Shown here: positions 36,945-48,536 of the stretch, one piece after another
How positions within the stretch are numbered: the first letter of the stretch is position 1
How the letters are laid out: the number at the start of each line of letters is the position of its first letter
NCBI RefSeq assembly: GCF_029873635.1
Contig: NC_080420.1
Location: 57,447,457 to 57,511,456, forward strand
DNA length: 64,000 bases
Reading direction: 5' to 3'
Source: Malania oleifera
Lineage: Eukaryota; Streptophyta; Magnoliopsida; Santalales; Ximeniaceae
The notes under the pieces: model-generated
The model's input: the letters and a program-made list of their open reading frames with translations, nothing else
What the model was told of the DNA's origin: nothing
The model's database searches: none
Made by a program: the position numbers and the translations under genes

Positions 36945-36947
<3 letters not shown>
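36894..36947. repeat. 54-bp perfect palindrome with an AT core
   Basis: AAGTATGTATTTTCCAT, then (AT)n, then ATGGAAAATACATACTT: 17-base non-repetitive arms are exact inverted copies around an alternating AT core. Cruciform-capable. Further (TA)n tracts lie at about 36949-36976 and 37031-37059. Confidence 0.85.
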
Positions 36948-36980
<33 letters not shown>

Positions 36981-37030
36981 TACGAGTACAGATTTACATG
37001 ATTTATCAGTTATAGTTTATTATTTAAAGG

Positions 37031-37062
<32 letters not shown>

Positions 37063-37498
37063 GCTACACTAGAACTCATGTTTCCACACACTAATAATAA
37101 TCTATTCCGTCTTACTGAGAGGTGTCTCACACCATCATTATATATCATTTTTGAGATTCCCTATGGAGTATGACGGTAATTAGAGTAGCACAGTGAAAGC
37201 GTGGGTGAGACTATATAGAGAGGTTTACATTAATTTTTAATCTTGTTATTCTGGTTTATCTTGAAATTCCTAAGGATGTATTAAATTGATATTGGAGATA
37301 TTGTTGATATTTTATTTATGTTTTTTATAATTTCAAAACTTCATTGTGATACTAAGATGGATTTATTGTTATATTGGGATATTTTAGTTACTCTGGTAGT
37401 TGTTATGGAGATCTTCCGCTGTGTATTCATGTGGTATTAGAGATTTATTTAGAATAACACTCCAGACTCTAGTTTTGGGTTCAGGGCATTACACAAAT

Positions 37499-38484
37499 CA
37501 AAAAGGTACCATTGAAAGTTGGCATTAGGTTTACAGTGAAATAATACAGAAGTGGGTGCAGTAGATGGGCAAAGTTGGTTATGCTCGTTCCTATAAAGAA
37601 AGTAGGTTTGGCTCATCAACAAGAAGGAAAAGTTTGAGGTATTTGCCCATTGAATTGATTCTCTAAGTTAATATCAAAGTTGCACGACGCCCAAGTACTG
37701 GTAAAGCCACTTCCTATTAAGCAAGTGCAAAAACCAAGTATATAGATAGGTTTGAGCATTTCATTTGCATCCTTAATAAGATTATGTTATCTAATTGCAT
37801 ATTTATTCATTTATATTTCAAAATGATTTAAACATTAAGAATACAGTCCTTAAGGTGCCACTGTCGAGAAAATTCAGTGAAGCATTGGCAAATCAACAAG
37901 ATGAATAGGTCCAGTTGAATAACTGGGTCACAAGTAGCCTTGGGCAAATGACATGCCAAGTTATAGGGCAAAAAAATCTAGAGGCATTTGAATCAAATAA
38001 TGTGGTTGATATTTACTCTACAAGATTATCGTTTCTTAAGCAGGGGGCATCATTGGTAAAACATGAGTTTTTTTTCCTCAGATTGAAATTTTATAGATTC
38101 TGAGTGAAATTGAGATATGGCAAAGATGGATTTCAAAGTCGTGTCTATTGATTGGATAAGATATTTGTATACTTGAAGAAAGAAGTTCATGCATTGCATG
38201 TATAGCATCAAATATGATAGGAAAGAAACCCACAAGCATTTCGTAAAATCATTGCATAAGTAGAGTTATGATGTGTCCTCAAATCATAAACCATCATGTT
38301 CATATCATACTAGTTTTCCTGCATAAATTTTTAAATAGTATTCATTCCAATTCTCAGCCATTCAATTCATTTGTCTTCCATAAATTGGAACGATTTTTGT
38401 TTTATTTAGGGCATGGGACATCCCAAATCTAGGTAGTTCCTTCCAAATTGTTTCTTTCTACTTTGGATGGGACATTAATTCCCA
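37499..38484. other. Tat/Ogre-like internal untranslated region, second part
   Basis: Continues the region broken at 29486. No domain was recognised. It leads into the minisatellite at 38491. Confidence 0.45.
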
Positions 38485-38490
38485 AAATCC

Positions 38491-39215
38491 AAGTAGTCAC
38501 ATTCAAGATATTTTAAGTATATCATTAAATCGAGTAGTCACATTCAAATTGTTCTGACCGTCTCGTTAACTCAAGTAGTCACATTCAAGTTGCTCTGACT
38601 ATCTCGTTAACTCTAGTAGCCACATTCAAGTTGTTTTGACTATCTTGTTAACTTGAGTAGTCACATTCAAGTTGCTTTGACTGTCTTGCTAACTTGAGTA
38701 GTCACATTCAAGTTATTCTGATGATTTCGTCAATTTGGGTAGTCACATTCAAGTTGCTAAGTTGCTTTGACTATCTTGTTAGCTCGAGTAGTCACATTCA
38801 AGTTATTCTGACTATCTCGTTAATTCAAGTAGTCACATTCAAGTTGCTCTAACTATATCATTAATTCGAGTAGTCACATTCAAGTTATTTTGGCTATCTC
38901 GGAGGCATGTTGCATTGATAGTTCCCAAATCTGACAAGTCATATTCAAGTTGTTCTGGCTATTTCAGAGGCATATGACATTGATAGTTCCCAAATCCGAG
39001 TAGTCCCATTCAAGTTATTTTGGCTATTTCAAAGGCATGTGGCATTGATAGTTTACAAATATGAATAGTCGCATTCAAGTTATTTTGGTTATCTTGGAGG
39101 CATGTGACATGAGGTCCCAAATCCGAATAGTCGCATCTAAGTTATTTTGATTGTCGCAGGGGCATGTTTTATTGATTCCAAAATCTGAGTAGTTTTTCAA
39201 TTTGTGAACTAACCA
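38491..39215 (+). repeat. minisatellite in the 3' untranslated region of the Tat/Ogre-like element
   Basis: The word GTAGTCACATTCAAGTT recurs about every 40 bp from 38493 to about 38890 (ten units with TCTCGTTAACTCGA-like spacers). A longer ~60 bp unit, with an added 'AGGCATGTGGCATTGATAG' block, then repeats four or five times to about 39215. Tandem repeats in the 3' UTR of Tat/Ogre elements are known and can seed satellites. Confidence 0.85.
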
Positions 39216-39466
39216 CGTGGTACATGGCATGGTTTCCAAACCCATGGTAGTAATCTTTTCATACATTGGGACAATTTACACCTTACTCTGTAAATTTGTT
39301 GAGTTGACCTGAAATTCCACACATCTTTGTAAATCCATACATTTTATTTTGTTAGGGTTTTGTTATATAAAACACAATCCAAAATTTATGTCTTTTTCCT
39401 TTATAGATTTAGTAGTGTAGGATACCAAGAGAAGGATCTTCTTATCATCCTAAGTAACAAACCTAT

Positions 39467-39479
39467 AAAGAGGGGCAAC
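39467..39479 (+). other. Tat/Ogre-like polypurine tract
   Basis: AAAGAGGGGCAAC directly before the LTR start TGTAAACACCCC. Confidence 0.6.
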
Positions 39480-40512
39480 TGTAAACACCCCATTTTGTCT
39501 AGGGGCTTATATAACAATTTGAATAACATTTTTTTATTATTATTATTTCATGAAAAAAATACAAAAAAAAAAATGAAATACAGTAAATACAAGGAAAATT
39601 CTGAATACAACATTCTTACATTGAAAAGAAAAAAATAGGAAAAAAAAAGGTCCAGATTCTCCAAATTCCATGCTCACACATACACACACGCACAAAGAAA
39701 ATAATTAGGAAAATCAACAATAAATATTGATTGATCTATTTCCTAATTTGATTGATTTGTAATAAAGATTAAGTGATCTATTTCTTAATTTGATTGATCC
39801 ATTTTTAAAAATTGATTGATCAAGTTTAAATGCTCCTACAACACACATGGAAAGAAATTAGCAATAAAGATCAAGTTTTAATGCTCTCGAGCCTATAATG
39901 GAAGTTATTTTTAGAAGGAAGGACACACATGGAAGGATAAAAAATTAGGAAATCAGCAATAAAAATTGATTGATATGTTTATTAATTTGATCGATCCATT
40001 TTTTCTATTTTATTTTAATGTTGATCAATGCTCCCAAGCCTATAAATAGAGGCTTTATGAGGGACACATTCACAGAGAATCATAGACATTCACACAGACA
40101 CAGAATCATAGAGATAAAAATCGTGTGAGTCATTGTGAGAATTATGATCGAGGGTGAGATGCAGAGAGCGTGAATTGAAGATATTATGAAGGAATAAAAG
40201 GAATTTAGAAATATGTTGAAGGAATCCAAAAGGACAGGGGCAATTGTAGAGTTGGAGGAATCGAAGGTTTGAAGAGGAGATTCAGGCAAAAAGCTAATGG
40301 CATAGAAGAATTAAGGGTGGGCGAGAAGACTAAAGGAGTTGAAGACTAAGGTTGGTTTTGTTTTGTTTTCGTGTTTTGTTTTTCTTTCATGCTCAATTTT
40401 TGCTTTTAAATTATACAAATCCAGTAATTTAAAAATGAGAAAATTTTGTTCTAAAATTGACATGTTAACCTAACCCATTAACCAAGATTCTACTCGTGGA
40501 CCCAAAGACTTG

Positions 40513-40541
40513 AGACCCAGGTCCAAATTGGACCTGGGTCT
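40513..40541. repeat. 29-bp perfect palindrome
   Basis: AGACCCAGGTCCAA, one base, then its exact inverted copy TTGGACCTGGGTCT, inside the Tat/Ogre-like LTR. Confidence 0.9.
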
Positions 40542-41335
40542 GTTGACTTTTGACTATGCTCTCGGCCCAAAACCCAAATCCAGTGTTCCTGAACCCAATA
40601 GTCAGGCCCAAGTTCATTCTTACAAAAAAAAACAACAACAGTCAATTCCAATCAGACCAAGCCTTTAGGCCTAGCACAGTTAACAAGCCTAAAGCCCAAG
40701 CTCAAGCCTAAATCCTACCCATTAGCCAAAGCCCACATTTTAGACCCAATTAGCCTTCAGCCCAATCACAGACAAGGCCCAAGCACTCAAACCAGCCCAA
40801 TCACAGATTAGACCCATTTGGGCCTAACCTGACTCAACCCTAAACCTAACAAAAGCCCAAATTAAATCCTCACCAAAACCAAGCCCAAGCCCTAACCAAA
40901 CTCGAGCCCCTAACCTAGTGCTAACCTTGGGTCAAAATGACTTGGACCTTAGACCCTTTGTTTGGTTCATGAGAAAATGAGGAAAAATGCAAGGAAAGAA
41001 CAAGAAATTGAAATGAAAGAAAAAAGTGAATAGTGAAACTTATCTCGAAAGCTTGATTCAAGGAAAACTCGAAACTCTTCACTCATCCTTTCAAATTCAA
41101 TACCTACACAAAAAAAAAAAAAATGGGTGTGAGACTTGAGAAATAGGGAATAAAGAGAGGAATGGTGAGAAAATAGAAGAGAGAAGGTAAAAAGAAAGAG
41201 AAAGAAAAATAGGAAGCTGGCCGAGAGAAGAGAAAACAAAGAGATCTAAAAAAGAAAAGGACTCAAAAGAAAGAGAGAGTCTATTAGAGAAAAGAGAATA
41301 GATAGATCTGAGAGATAATAGGAATAGAAAGGGAG

Positions 41336-41677
41336 TGTAATGACTCGAAATTTAAAATAATTAGGAAATACAATAAATGAAATGGATTAATGGGTAATAA
41401 GGAAAAAGGAAAGAAATTAGAAGAGGAACAATAGGCCTCGTCAATGAATGCCCTGTCCTCGTCAACAACTATCCTTCTAAAGCTTGTCGATGAACTCTGT
41501 TCCTCGTCGACGAAGGAATCCCAAGAGACTATATTTTGGAACTCTGAATTTCTTCGACGAAGGTATCTTCTCGTCGACGAAGTCTCTATAGTGCCTTGTC
41601 AATGAATCCACGTGTCTCGTCGACGAAGTCCTGCCTATAAATAGAGAGTTCTTCATTTTTCAGCGAGAAACTCAGGA

Positions 41678-41723
<46 letters not shown>

Positions 41724-42122
41724 ACAAACCTCCAGTCTTCTCTCTTCGATTTCGGGCTAATTTTGACCTGATTTGACGACCGGAACTACCATGACATTCG
41801 TAGGATCGTTCTCTGCAAGGTTGTAGGAGCTGATCGTTGGATTGAGGGGTTTGGGAAACATCCCAAAATCAGGATAAGTAAGTTATTTTGGGATTTCCTT
41901 AATGAATTTTATTATTTGGAGCCTAGGAAGTAATAAATAAGTATTTTTCTTAAGATTTGAGTTGATTGGAATTTATTCTAATTAAAGTAGGATTTTTGGA
42001 TTCAGGGTCCAAGTAAACGCTGTGGGTATCGGTTCGGGGATCCTACAGGTGTAGTTTGAAAGTCGGGTAAGGGGGAAATTTATGTATTAATTCAAATTTT
42101 TCATGAATTAAAATGGATTATG

Positions 42123-42175
<53 letters not shown>

Positions 42176-43757
42176 TTTAAATGGGTATAAAATGCCAACC
42201 ATGTAAAAATTATGATTTCTGAACCTAAGGTTGTTTATATAGTTATGTATATGTGAAAGTAAAAGGATGAAAGTGAAAAGGAATTTTATGAGGAATTTAT
42301 GTGAAAAATGAAATGTGTTTTCAGCATATAAATGTTAAATGTCAGTTGGCCTATTTTACAGGAATATGTATGAAATTACTGTTGAAGTGTGTGACATGAG
42401 ATTCTCTGCAAATATATGTTAAATGTATGAGATGTAAGTTAAGCAAGTAAAGTATTATGAATAAAATATGACATAGACTATGTTGCCTGTGTATGTTAAA
42501 TGCAACTATGTAAATGTATGACAGCTGAAAGTCATGTTAGCAGATTCTAGCACATTTCTATGTGAACTAACTGTAGCAGATTTTAGCGCATTTCTATGTG
42601 GACTAACAAATGATGGCTAAAGAGCAGCTGTAGTACGAAGGAATGAAATGAAAATGTTATGCAATGAAATGACAATGAAATGGCAATGGAATGAAATGTG
42701 AAATGTGAACGATAAAAATAAGAAAGAGTCACTTAAAGTGAAATGCAATGTAAAGTTTAAGTTATGAACATAACATATGTGTATGAATGAATAATGACAG
42801 AAAGGAATAAAGTATTATGATATTAGAAGTATCTATGTATGTAAAACATGCTATGATTGGGCGAGGCAAACTTTTCACCTGAGGGCTTGCTGAAAAAGGC
42901 GAGTGCACTAGTAACTTCAGATGTGACAGTAACTGCATAACGTACTAGGGCAGAGGGAACCTATTTGTATGGGTGGGTAGATTTCCCTATCCTTAGGGCC
43001 TTTTCCGGTAAACTATTATTGAATTGTGTGAGTACGAGATCAATTTAATACTTGAGAGCTTACTAAGTAAGGTGAGTGCACTGGTATGCTTCAGTTGTGA
43101 CCTTCGGGTTACCTAAGTATTAGAGCAGAGAGGTACTACTTGTATGGGCGGGTAATCACCCCTATCCTTAGGTAATCTCATGGGCTAAATCTCTGCATGT
43201 GTTTGATTAGGTTTAGAAAATGATTTCAGAGTTATGTTAATGATTTGCAAATGTATTAAAATGATATCTTTATACCTCATGTTAGTCACACATTGTTTTA
43301 ATATATATATTTCTTCCTTTACTGATATGTGTCTCACCCGAATATGAATATTTCTTTTTCAGGACATCCTTGAGGTCGGTCTTAGGGAGCTCGATGGTAC
43401 TTAGTCTTGAGGAATATTAAGAAATAGGGTATATGTTGATACCATTTTGGGGATGTAATTATTTATGTTTTATGTTTTATGCTGTTATGTTTTAAGGATG
43501 TTGTGAGAGAAATGATTGTGAAAATACTGAAATGTATTGGGAATTATGTATCTATGGAAATGCAGGTGATGGATAAATTTTATGGTTTTCCAGTTAGGAT
43601 ATAGCAAACTCTGGTATTATGGAATGTTGGTATTGTAGAACTATGTTTATGAAAACTATAGTTATGTTTTCCACTACATATGTTATGAATTATGGATTAT
43701 CAAGATTATATCAGGTATAACACACTGGACCCGGGTTTAAGGGTTCGGGGCATTACA
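41336..43757 (+). mobile_element. solo LTR, family B-related, inside the Tat/Ogre-like LTR
   Basis: Begins TGTAATGACTCGAAATTT and ends GGGTTCGGGGCATTACA. 2,422 bp with no coding region attached. Flanks GGGAG and GAGAG fit a 5-bp duplication with one mismatch in a GA-rich target. It aligns with most of the 3' LTR at 33274-36195 from about 42000 on, but its first part differs. Contains (CT)n at about 41688-41719 and (TA)n at about 42130-42172. Confidence 0.8.
41438..41626. repeat. cluster of TCGTCGACGA palindromes in the solo LTR
   Basis: Eight related words, three of them the exact 10-bp palindrome TCGTCGACGA (41504-41513, 41571-41580, 41617-41626). The others are one- or two-base variants (41438, 41458, 41484, 41553, 41596). 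Confidence 0.8.
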
Positions 43758-43858
43758 GAGAGAGTCTATGAGAGAAGAGGAAAATAAAGAGAGAAGGAGA
43801 AAGAAAGAAGAGAAAGAAAGAGAGAGTATGCGAGAGGGAAAGAAGTGAGAGAAAATAG

Positions 43859-43935
<77 letters not shown>
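43758..43935. repeat. GA-rich microsatellite
   Basis: Irregular GA-rich DNA, then an uninterrupted (GA)n at about 43867-43934. It forms the right flank of the solo LTR. Confidence 0.9.
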
Positions 43936-43944
<9 letters not shown>

Positions 43945-45190
43945 AAATGGACGAAAGGGAGAGAGAGAAAAAAAAAAGTTTTTATGTAGGAGATAGTGCG
44001 TAAGGTGATACATGGCATAGCCAGAACCAAATTTTTTAGGGTGACGTGGAGCAATCTTGACCATCCAACCTGCATTTTCTCTAAACAACTGGATTGCTAC
44101 CACGTCAGTAATCCGTCTCAAATATTGAAAACCACTCAGGATTCACCATGTGGCAGGGTAACGTCATACTGACATTAGCATGCTGCAGAAAATTCAAAAA
44201 AAAAAATAGAAACAAAAAGTTGCCATGTGACGGGTGACGTCATGCTGACGTCACCATACTATAGTGATTAAAAAATAAAAAATAAAAAAATAAACCACGT
44301 GTCACCATTGTAGGTGGTCACGTGGCCCACTTAGTCCAACCGTTTCAGACCAGTTGAACCAGTCTGATTTTTTGAACTATTGGTTTTTATTTATTTATTT
44401 ATTTTAATTTTTAAAAAGTGAAAAAAATAATTAAAAAATAAAAAAAAAGTAGGAAAAATATTTTAAAAATAGTTAAATACAAATAAAATTTATTTGAGTT
44501 ATTTTTACTCAAATTTTCAGAAAAAAAAAGGAAAAAATAAAAATACCAAAATATAATGAAAAATATTTAAATATCCTAAAAAAAAAATAGAAAAATGTTG
44601 GAAAATTTCTACAAAATTTTAGAAAAGTCTAGGAAGATATTTAAAGATTCTTTTGCCTATAATTTGTTGATTTTACTTGATTTTTGTGTGTGTGCATCTC
44701 AATGATTTAATAAAGGATAAAGAAGTATTGCAGACTTCACCTATATTAGTTCTGAGGGAGGTTTATCTAACAAGATATTCTCATTTAGAGGTCTTATTAG
44801 ACTTTATTAAATCGCACTACAGTTTTCTTTTTCTTTTTTAAATTATATTTAGTTGTTTATTTATTTTATTTATTTATTTTTTTTGAAGGAGTTAATTAAA
44901 TACCATTAAATTAATTTAAGGATAATTCATGATTAATTAGGTACAGTTTGAAGAACAGGGGTGTAGGGAACGCTGATACCTTCCCGTCACATAACTGACT
45001 TCCTATCCCAATTCTAGTTAGTGCAAACCGAGACTACTGGTTCCTTGAATTAGTCTAGAAGACCAATCAACAAACAGTAATTAGGTGATCTAACCGCACC
45101 TAGATAAATAATAAGTTAGTGGCGACTCCATTAAATTTTCAATATTATTATTCATTGTCATTCCGAACTGCTCTATGAGATGTTGCGACA

Positions 45191-45745
45191 ATATTTTAAA
45201 GTTTTACGCACTACATATAATTTTTATAAATATTATATTATTCATATGAATTTATCAATATTTGTCCATTATATTAAACAAATAACATAAAATAATGTGT
45301 TCAATTATGATAATATTATTAAAACTAACTATCAAATACATATAAATGACAATTAATCTCAGTAAAAGCACACAAAAAAAGTTATACCTAAATATGATTT
45401 GTATTATGTGTTTTAAAGGTATTTTTTGATGAAATAATATATTCAAATTGCATTTTTCATATGCACCTTTATTAATGATAAAGTTGTATTTTTGTTCAAG
45501 TTCCACACAAAAATGATATATTGTTACAATTTTATGTTGTTAAAATTGATCTTATATTTGGATTCTCTCATAATCAGTGTCCATTATCAAAATTCAGAAC
45601 TCAAATTTGTTTTTCATCCCTAGACAATTTTTATTCTTATGGAGACATAGTTAATCATTTCAATGTCACCTACGTATAATTCAAATTTCTATTTTTTTTA
45701 AACTTATCTTATATGTATTTTGACATTTCGTTTTTATTGCATTTT
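45191..45745 (+). repeat. direct repeat, copy A
   Basis: Matches copy B at 46913-47440 along its whole length, including TATAATTTTTATAAATATTA near the start and GGATTCTCTCATAAT(C/T)AGTG later. It starts exactly where the Tat/Ogre-like LTR ends. Confidence 0.75.
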
Positions 45746-45769
45746 ATATATATCTATATATATATATAA

Positions 45770-45854
45770 AATTTCTAAACCCAAAGCACTTAACACAGCG
45801 TTGACATAGGGCGCTGGATTATTTTTTTTCGAGTTTTTGTCCTCTCTCTTGCTT

Positions 45855-45903
<49 letters not shown>

Positions 45904-46120
45904 CTAAACCCAGAGCACTTAACTCAGCGTTGACACAGGGCGCTGAATTTTTTTTTTTCCTTTGTCCTCTCTCTTGCTTTACTCTCTCTAGCATATATAT
46001 ATATATATATATATATAATTTTTTAAGCCCAGAGCACTTAACTCAGTACTGACACATAACGCTGGTTTTTTCTTTTTTTTTCCAAGCTTTAGCCCTCGCT
46101 CTTGCTTTACTCTCTCCGAC
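45770..46120 (+). repeat. three-unit tandem array between the direct repeats
   Basis: Units start at 45770, 45899 and 46017. Each has '(A)CCC(A)AGAGCACTTAAC(T)CAG', a CAGCG...CGCTG inverted pair, 'CTCTCTCTTGCTTTACT', and then a (TA)n tract before the next unit. Confidence 0.8.
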
Positions 46121-46314
46121 GAATGGAGGGGCCCAAGTGGGCTGCATAAGTTTCTTTTACATACATATTATTTTTTTTTTCTCTCCTTACCCAGCCTAGG
46201 CAGAGGGCCTCATGCTCATTAATTTTTTTAATCATTTTCAATTTTTTTTTTTTTAAATTCCCTCTCTTTGGTCCCATGTTAGCCTTACTAATTTTTTAAA
46301 ATTTATTTATAAAG

Positions 46315-46318
<4 letters not shown>

Positions 46319-46378
<60 letters not shown>

Positions 46379-46379
46379 T
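46319..46379. repeat. (CT)n(TA)n microsatellite
   Basis: Uninterrupted CT then TA dinucleotides. Another (TA)n lies at about 46800-46829. Confidence 0.9.
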
Positions 46380-46797
46380 GATCGGATTAATTTTATTTAT
46401 TATTTTTGAAATTTTTTCTTTTCTTATGAGACAAACAAAAACCAACATGAATAAATCCCACTTAATAATTTTTTGAAAAATGATTCCAACTCAACAACTT
46501 TCTACTACTTTCTTTTTTCAATACTTTTACATTATAAAATTAATCTAAATCAGTCATTCCTAATTTCTTTATCATTAATTTATATTTACATCTGTTAAAA
46601 ATGTAGAATTAATTTTAATTTATATTATTCAGTATATATATGGTATTAGATTTTTGTTTACATACATTATTTACCTAAAGATTAGCACAAGTGATTGGAA
46701 TTATTTTTAGAATTCAATATAACATATGCAATACAATACAATTTTTCTCCACTTAAATCATAGAATTAATTTTAATTGATATTATTTAAAATTATAG

Positions 46798-46831
<34 letters not shown>

Positions 46832-46912
46832 TGTTACATTTCTGTTTACATATATTATAAATAAGTTATTATTTTCCACCGCAAATAATTTTATATCATA
46901 TATACATGTCCA

Positions 46913-47476
46913 TAATATTTTTAAAAATTTACATATAACATATAATTTTTATAAATATTATATTATTCATATGAATTTGTCAATAGATTTCAATTATATT
47001 GAACAAATAATATAAAATAATGTGTTAAATTAAGATATTATTGCTAAAATTAATTATCAAACTACATATATATATGACAATTAATTTTAGTAAAAACACA
47101 CAAAAAAGGTATAGTAAAATATTCTTTGTGCATTCCAAATATGTTTTTCCAATGCAACTTTACTAATAATAAGGTTGTATTTACATTCAAATTTCATACT
47201 CAAATGATATTTTGTTGCAACTTTGTATTGTTATGATTGCTCTTAATATTTGGATTCTCTCATAATTAGTGTCCATTATCAAAGTTTAAAACTCTAATTC
47301 ATTTGTTCTTCTTGAACAATTTTTATTTTCTTGAAGATACAATTAATCATTCCAATGTTACCTTCATATAATTTAAACTCTTAATTTTTATTTTTATTTT
47401 TTTTAACTTACCTTATATATATTTGAAATTTTTTTATTGTATTATCCCATTGCGAAGCTCGAACAGTTTTTACTAG
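46913..47476 (+). mobile_element. direct repeat copy B with a possible Helitron 3' end
   Basis: The copy of 45191-45745 is followed by CCCATTGCGAAGCTCGAAC, a degenerate form of the CCCGTGC-GAA-GCACGGG hairpin seen at many plant Helitron ends, then TTTTTACTAG at 47467-47476 followed by T. CTAG before T is the Helitron 3' terminal signature. No Rep/helicase and no 5' end were recognised. Confidence 0.35.
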
Positions 47477-47707
47477 TTTATATTATTACAAAATAATGAA
47501 AGAGGTAACACTGCAATGCACGTGCACGTGCCCCTTAGACTAATTAAGTGAAATGCTAAAAATTAGTAATACCAATTTTCATATCTAACAAGAATTAGCA
47601 CTTACACTAGTCTAGCATGTCCGAAAATTGTGTTACCCTCTGCAAAACAATGGCCCTCCTCTGCGAACTGCAACTGCTTCACCAACGAGCCACTGCTACA
47701 ATCGTCG
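47477..47707. other. unassigned stretch between the repeat block and Copia-3
   Basis: No gene seen. Contains GCACGTGCACGTGCC near 47519, a double CACGTG word. It would be continuous with 53224 onward before the Copia-3 insertion. Confidence 0.35.
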
Positions 47708-48460
47708 TGTGATGGGAAGAAACGAGACTTACTGAAAAATTGCGGAAGCACAACCGAAAGCTCTTTCTCTCCCAATTAACAAAATCAGTTCTTATGATAT
47801 GACAATAGCACAAAAATATATATTTTCAGCAGCACAAAATTTGCCAAAAAATAATCACAAATATCAATCACACGAGAAACACAATTTTACGGGAAAACTC
47901 CCTTCAAATCAAAAGGTAAAAACCATGGGACTTGAGAGTCTACTCAAAAGAATTTACTTTGATCAAAGTGTGGGTACAAGATCTCAATTTTCAGTTATCA
48001 CAATGAGTAAGTACATAACTTTATTTTTAGCTAGCAACCAAAGATCTTAAAAAGCAAAGAGGAAAAGTTCACAATTCCACCAAAAACGTTGTTACTATTC
48101 AAACCCGATATTTGATGCTACAAAACTTGGATGATAAATCCCACCATTCAAATCAGCTTCTATGAGTCCTCTATCTACTTACAAAACATCAGCTCGATTG
48201 GACCACGGAAGAGCCTCCAATCGTCAGTTAATCAAAAATGCACACTGTAGCAAAAACCAAATTTTTTTTCTCAACGTGTTATACCTCTTTTTGCCCACAC
48301 ACTCCTTTTGAAATTTTTTATTAAATCAGCACAGCCAACCCTAATTTCCTCTACTTAAGAGGTGTAAATGACCTCTAAAAAACCTAATAAAGAGCCCAAA
48401 GAAAATGGGTTAAAGGGTCGAATGGGTTTCTCCACATAGGAGGGATACCCAAACCCAACA
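47708..48460 (-). repeat. Copia-3 3' LTR
   Basis: 753 bp, near-collinear with 52442-53223. Confidence 0.85.
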
Positions 48461-48536
48461 AATCTCCCCCTCCCAACTATGTGCAAGTGCTTGCCATCCC
48501 AGTGATCAAGCAACAAGTTTCAAACTTTCCTCTTGG

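Larger units (their letters stand above)
29487..37493 (+). mobile_element. solo LTR, Gypsy-type family A, split by a younger element
   Basis: Begins TGTAACGATCCC at 29487 and ends GGGCATTACA at 37493. The flanks CAAAT (29482-29486) and CAAAT (37494-37498) are a perfect 5-bp target duplication. No internal coding region belongs to it. Minus the insertion at 30166-36195 it is about 1.97 kb. A related copy lies on the minus strand at 650-2857. Confidence 0.8.
25846..45190 (+). mobile_element. Tat/Ogre-like Gypsy LTR retrotransposon fossil, 5' part missing, with nested insertions
   Basis: It begins inside reverse transcriptase (FMDDFSRYNQIKM near 25900) and continues through RNase H, a second RNase H and integrase. 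An untranslated region with a minisatellite, a purine tract and a long 3' LTR (39480-45190) follow. RT-RNH-aRNH-INT order with a duplicated RNase H marks the Tat/Ogre lineage of Ty3/Gypsy. It is interrupted by a family A solo LTR (29487-37493) and, within its LTR, by a family B solo LTR (41336-43757). Gag, protease and the 5' LTR are not in the window. Heavily broken and the oldest layer of the nest. Confidence 0.75.
39480..45190 (+). repeat. Tat/Ogre-like 3' LTR, split by a solo LTR
   Basis: Begins TGTAAACACCCCATTTTGTC and ends near GATGTTGCGACA, with a 'GTGGCGACTCCA' word near 45119 of the kind found near Tat/Ogre LTR ends. About 3.3 kb without the insertion at 41336-43757. A stretch at 40500-40920 is rich in GCCCAA words. 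The right edge is inferred. Confidence 0.6.

Noticed and set aside
38491-39215. A CRISPR-like array of regularly spaced repeats
   Set aside because: The spacers are themselves repeats of one another, the setting is a plant LTR element, and no cas gene exists. It is a minisatellite.
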